This document shows positions 7,631 through 7,969 of a DNA stretch of 7,969 nt, one piece after another. Position 1 is the stretch's first letter; every line of letters begins with the position of its first letter. The position numbers and the translations under genes were made by a program. The notes beneath the pieces were generated by a model, which was not told where the DNA came from, ran no database searches, and worked only from the letters and a program-made list of their open reading frames with translations. The stretch is from Prevotellaceae bacterium UBA6858 (lineage in GTDB: Bacteria; Bacteroidota; Bacteroidia; Bacteroidales; Bacteroidaceae): positions 12,439-20,407 of the forward strand of contig DKDC01000011.1 in NCBI GenBank assembly GCA_002451695.1. The letters run 5' to 3'.

Positions 7631-7672
7631 TTTTTGTTGTATTTTGTACACAACAACGAAATACAACAAAAA
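7631..7672. promoter_or_regulatory. Perfect 14-bp inverted repeat upstream of the operon
   Basis: TTTTTGTTGTATTT (7631-7644) and AAATACAACAAAAA (7659-7672) are exact reverse complements separated by 14 bases. The half-sites are 28 bases apart centre to centre, so a dimeric regulator could read them on one helix face, or the RNA could form an AU-rich stem. It lies 82-123 bases before the ATG and directly upstream of the closer -7-like element. A DNA-invertase site is less likely because the spacer is so short. Confidence 0.55.
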
Positions 7673-7691
7673 TATTCGCAACAGCGAATAT
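7672..7691 (-). other. Small hairpin followed by a T-rich stretch on the minus strand
   Basis: Arms ATATTCGC (7672-7679) and GCGAATAT (7684-7691) are perfect 8-bp complements around a 4-base loop. On the minus strand they are followed by TTTTGTTGT, so the element resembles a weak terminator or attenuator placed just before the 14-bp inverted repeat. It could end transcription arriving from the right. The stem has only four G-C pairs. Confidence 0.4.
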
Positions 7692-7704
7692 ATATATATA
7701 TATA
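7689..7704. repeat. (TA)8 dinucleotide tract
   Basis: Eight uninterrupted TA units lie about 140-155 bases before the operon ATG, beside the small hairpin and overlapping its right arm by three bases. Such tracts can change length by slippage. Whether this one affects expression cannot be judged from the sequence, because no strong -33/-7 pair brackets it. Confidence 0.8.
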
Positions 7705-7782
7705 ATGTCAAAATTTCACGCTAAACACCCCATTTTTTTGCAAAGCCAAGACTGCGGTAGCAGGTTGGATGTTTCCCGGATA

Positions 7783-7826
7783 GCGTTTTTGCGACCGCAA
7801 AAACGCGCCGTTTTCAACAAAACGGC
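7783..7826. other. Two back-to-back perfect tetraloop hairpins
   Basis: The first hairpin has 10-bp arms GCGTTTTTGC (7783-7792) and GCAAAAACGC (7797-7806) with loop GACC. The second starts at the very next base with 8-bp arms GCCGTTTT (7807-7814) and AAAACGGC (7819-7826) and loop CAAC. Neither is followed by a T-run on either strand. They lie 15 bases inside the right inverted-repeat arm. They may end a gene outside the window, be part of the repeat element, or be a structured RNA or protein-binding site. Confidence 0.65.
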
Positions 7827-7841
7827 AGAATCGGTTGGGAA

Positions 7842-7945
7842 GTTTGCGGTGCGGTTCATGCGGTGGCGTACAGGGCGTATGCAATACGCCCCTACGAATG
7901 GCGCAAAACCAAAGCAGGGGAAATTAAATCGGACGTGGGAAAAAC
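7842..7945. repeat. Right arm of the ~104-bp inverted repeat, with intact palindromic core
   Basis: This is the reverse-complement partner of bases 1-104 (87 of 104 matches). Here the core is a perfect palindrome (GGGCGTAT 7873-7880, loop GCA, ATACGCCC 7884-7891), and 7871-7896 is identical to 136-161. The preserved symmetry suggests this copy is less decayed than the one at 53-73. No open frame of note is inside it. Confidence 0.85.
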
Positions 7946-7969
7946 TATATAGGACGTAGGAAAAATTAT
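7931..7969. repeat. 21-base tandem motif at the outer edge of the right arm
   Basis: GGACGTGGGAAAAACTAT (7931-7948) recurs 21 bases later as GGACGTAGGAAAAATTAT (7952-7969), with 16 of 18 bases matching. The first unit belongs to the inverted-repeat arm and is mirrored by bases 1-15 at the left end. The second continues beyond the mirrored part and runs into the window edge, so more copies may follow outside. Confidence 0.65.

Larger units (their letters stand above)
7550..7969. other. 420-bp non-coding region upstream of the two-gene operon
   Basis: No gene is supported here. Reading frames that cross it lack plausible starts and translate AT-rich or repeat DNA. Contents from left to right: AT-rich leader with a -7-like element, a 14-bp inverted repeat, a small hairpin, a (TA)8 tract, a run of seven T (7733-7739), two tandem hairpins, the right inverted-repeat arm, and a 21-base tandem motif. 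Each is described separately. Bases 7705-7782 show nothing else I can name. Confidence 0.7.

Noticed and set aside
7631..7672. Invertible promoter switch bounded by the 14-bp inverted repeat
   Set aside because: The 14-base spacer is far shorter than the invertible promoter segments known in Bacteroidales, and no recombinase is nearby.
7550..7711. N-terminal extension of the LRR protein to an ATG at 7711
   Set aside because: The extra 54 residues translate the AT-rich leader, the (TA) tract and the inverted repeat, and would bury a good signal peptide that begins with the ATG at 7549.
7627..7959. 110-residue plus-strand open frame across the right intergenic region
   Set aside because: It translates hairpins, the TA tract and the dispersed repeat, with no recognisable domain or credible start.
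1..7969. CRISPR array or insertion sequence
   Set aside because: The repeats are only two or three copies, in mixed orientation and without regular spacers, and no transposase, integrase or Cas protein is encoded.

Overview
The window looks like chromosomal DNA of a Bacteroidales bacterium (Prevotella- or Muribaculaceae-like; the genus cannot be fixed from this sequence). The reasons are: secreted proteins ending in the LPRGIYI(V/I)DGKK-type C-terminal tail; a BspA-type leucine-rich-repeat protein; AT-rich starts without Shine-Dalgarno sequences; and TAnnTTTG-type -7 promoter elements. All three genes that can be supported lie on the minus strand, so the region reads from right to left.

Layout in transcription order. 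From 7969 to 7550 is non-coding DNA rich in hairpins and repeats. Next comes a 734-residue secreted BspA-like LRR protein carrying two beta-helix-like repeats and a sorting tail (7549-5345). After a 22-base gap follows an 893-residue secreted protein built from four ~200-residue tandem repeats of the same family, with the same tail (5322-2641). These two genes are probably one operon, closed by a clear hairpin at 2585-2613. A third gene with its own putative promoter encodes a 741-residue GH27 alpha-galactosidase-type enzyme with N-terminal jelly-roll-like and Ig-like modules (2491-266). Bases 1-265 are non-coding and repeat-rich.

The two repeat proteins look like exported, probably cell-surface, adhesin- or glycan-binding-like proteins. 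The GH27 enzyme has a plain signal peptide and no sorting tail, which suggests the periplasm. No SusC/SusD pair, regulator or transporter is present, so this is not a complete polysaccharide-utilisation locus. A joint role in glycan capture and cleavage is only an inference from adjacency.

The main unexplained structure is a ~104-bp imperfect inverted repeat (1-104 against 7842-7945, 87 of 104 bases matching without gaps by hand count) that brackets the three genes. It contains a dispersed palindromic core seen three times in the window. Also notable are three cysteines kept in register through five repeat units in two proteins, a perfect 14-bp inverted repeat upstream of the operon, and two back-to-back tetraloop hairpins near the right end.
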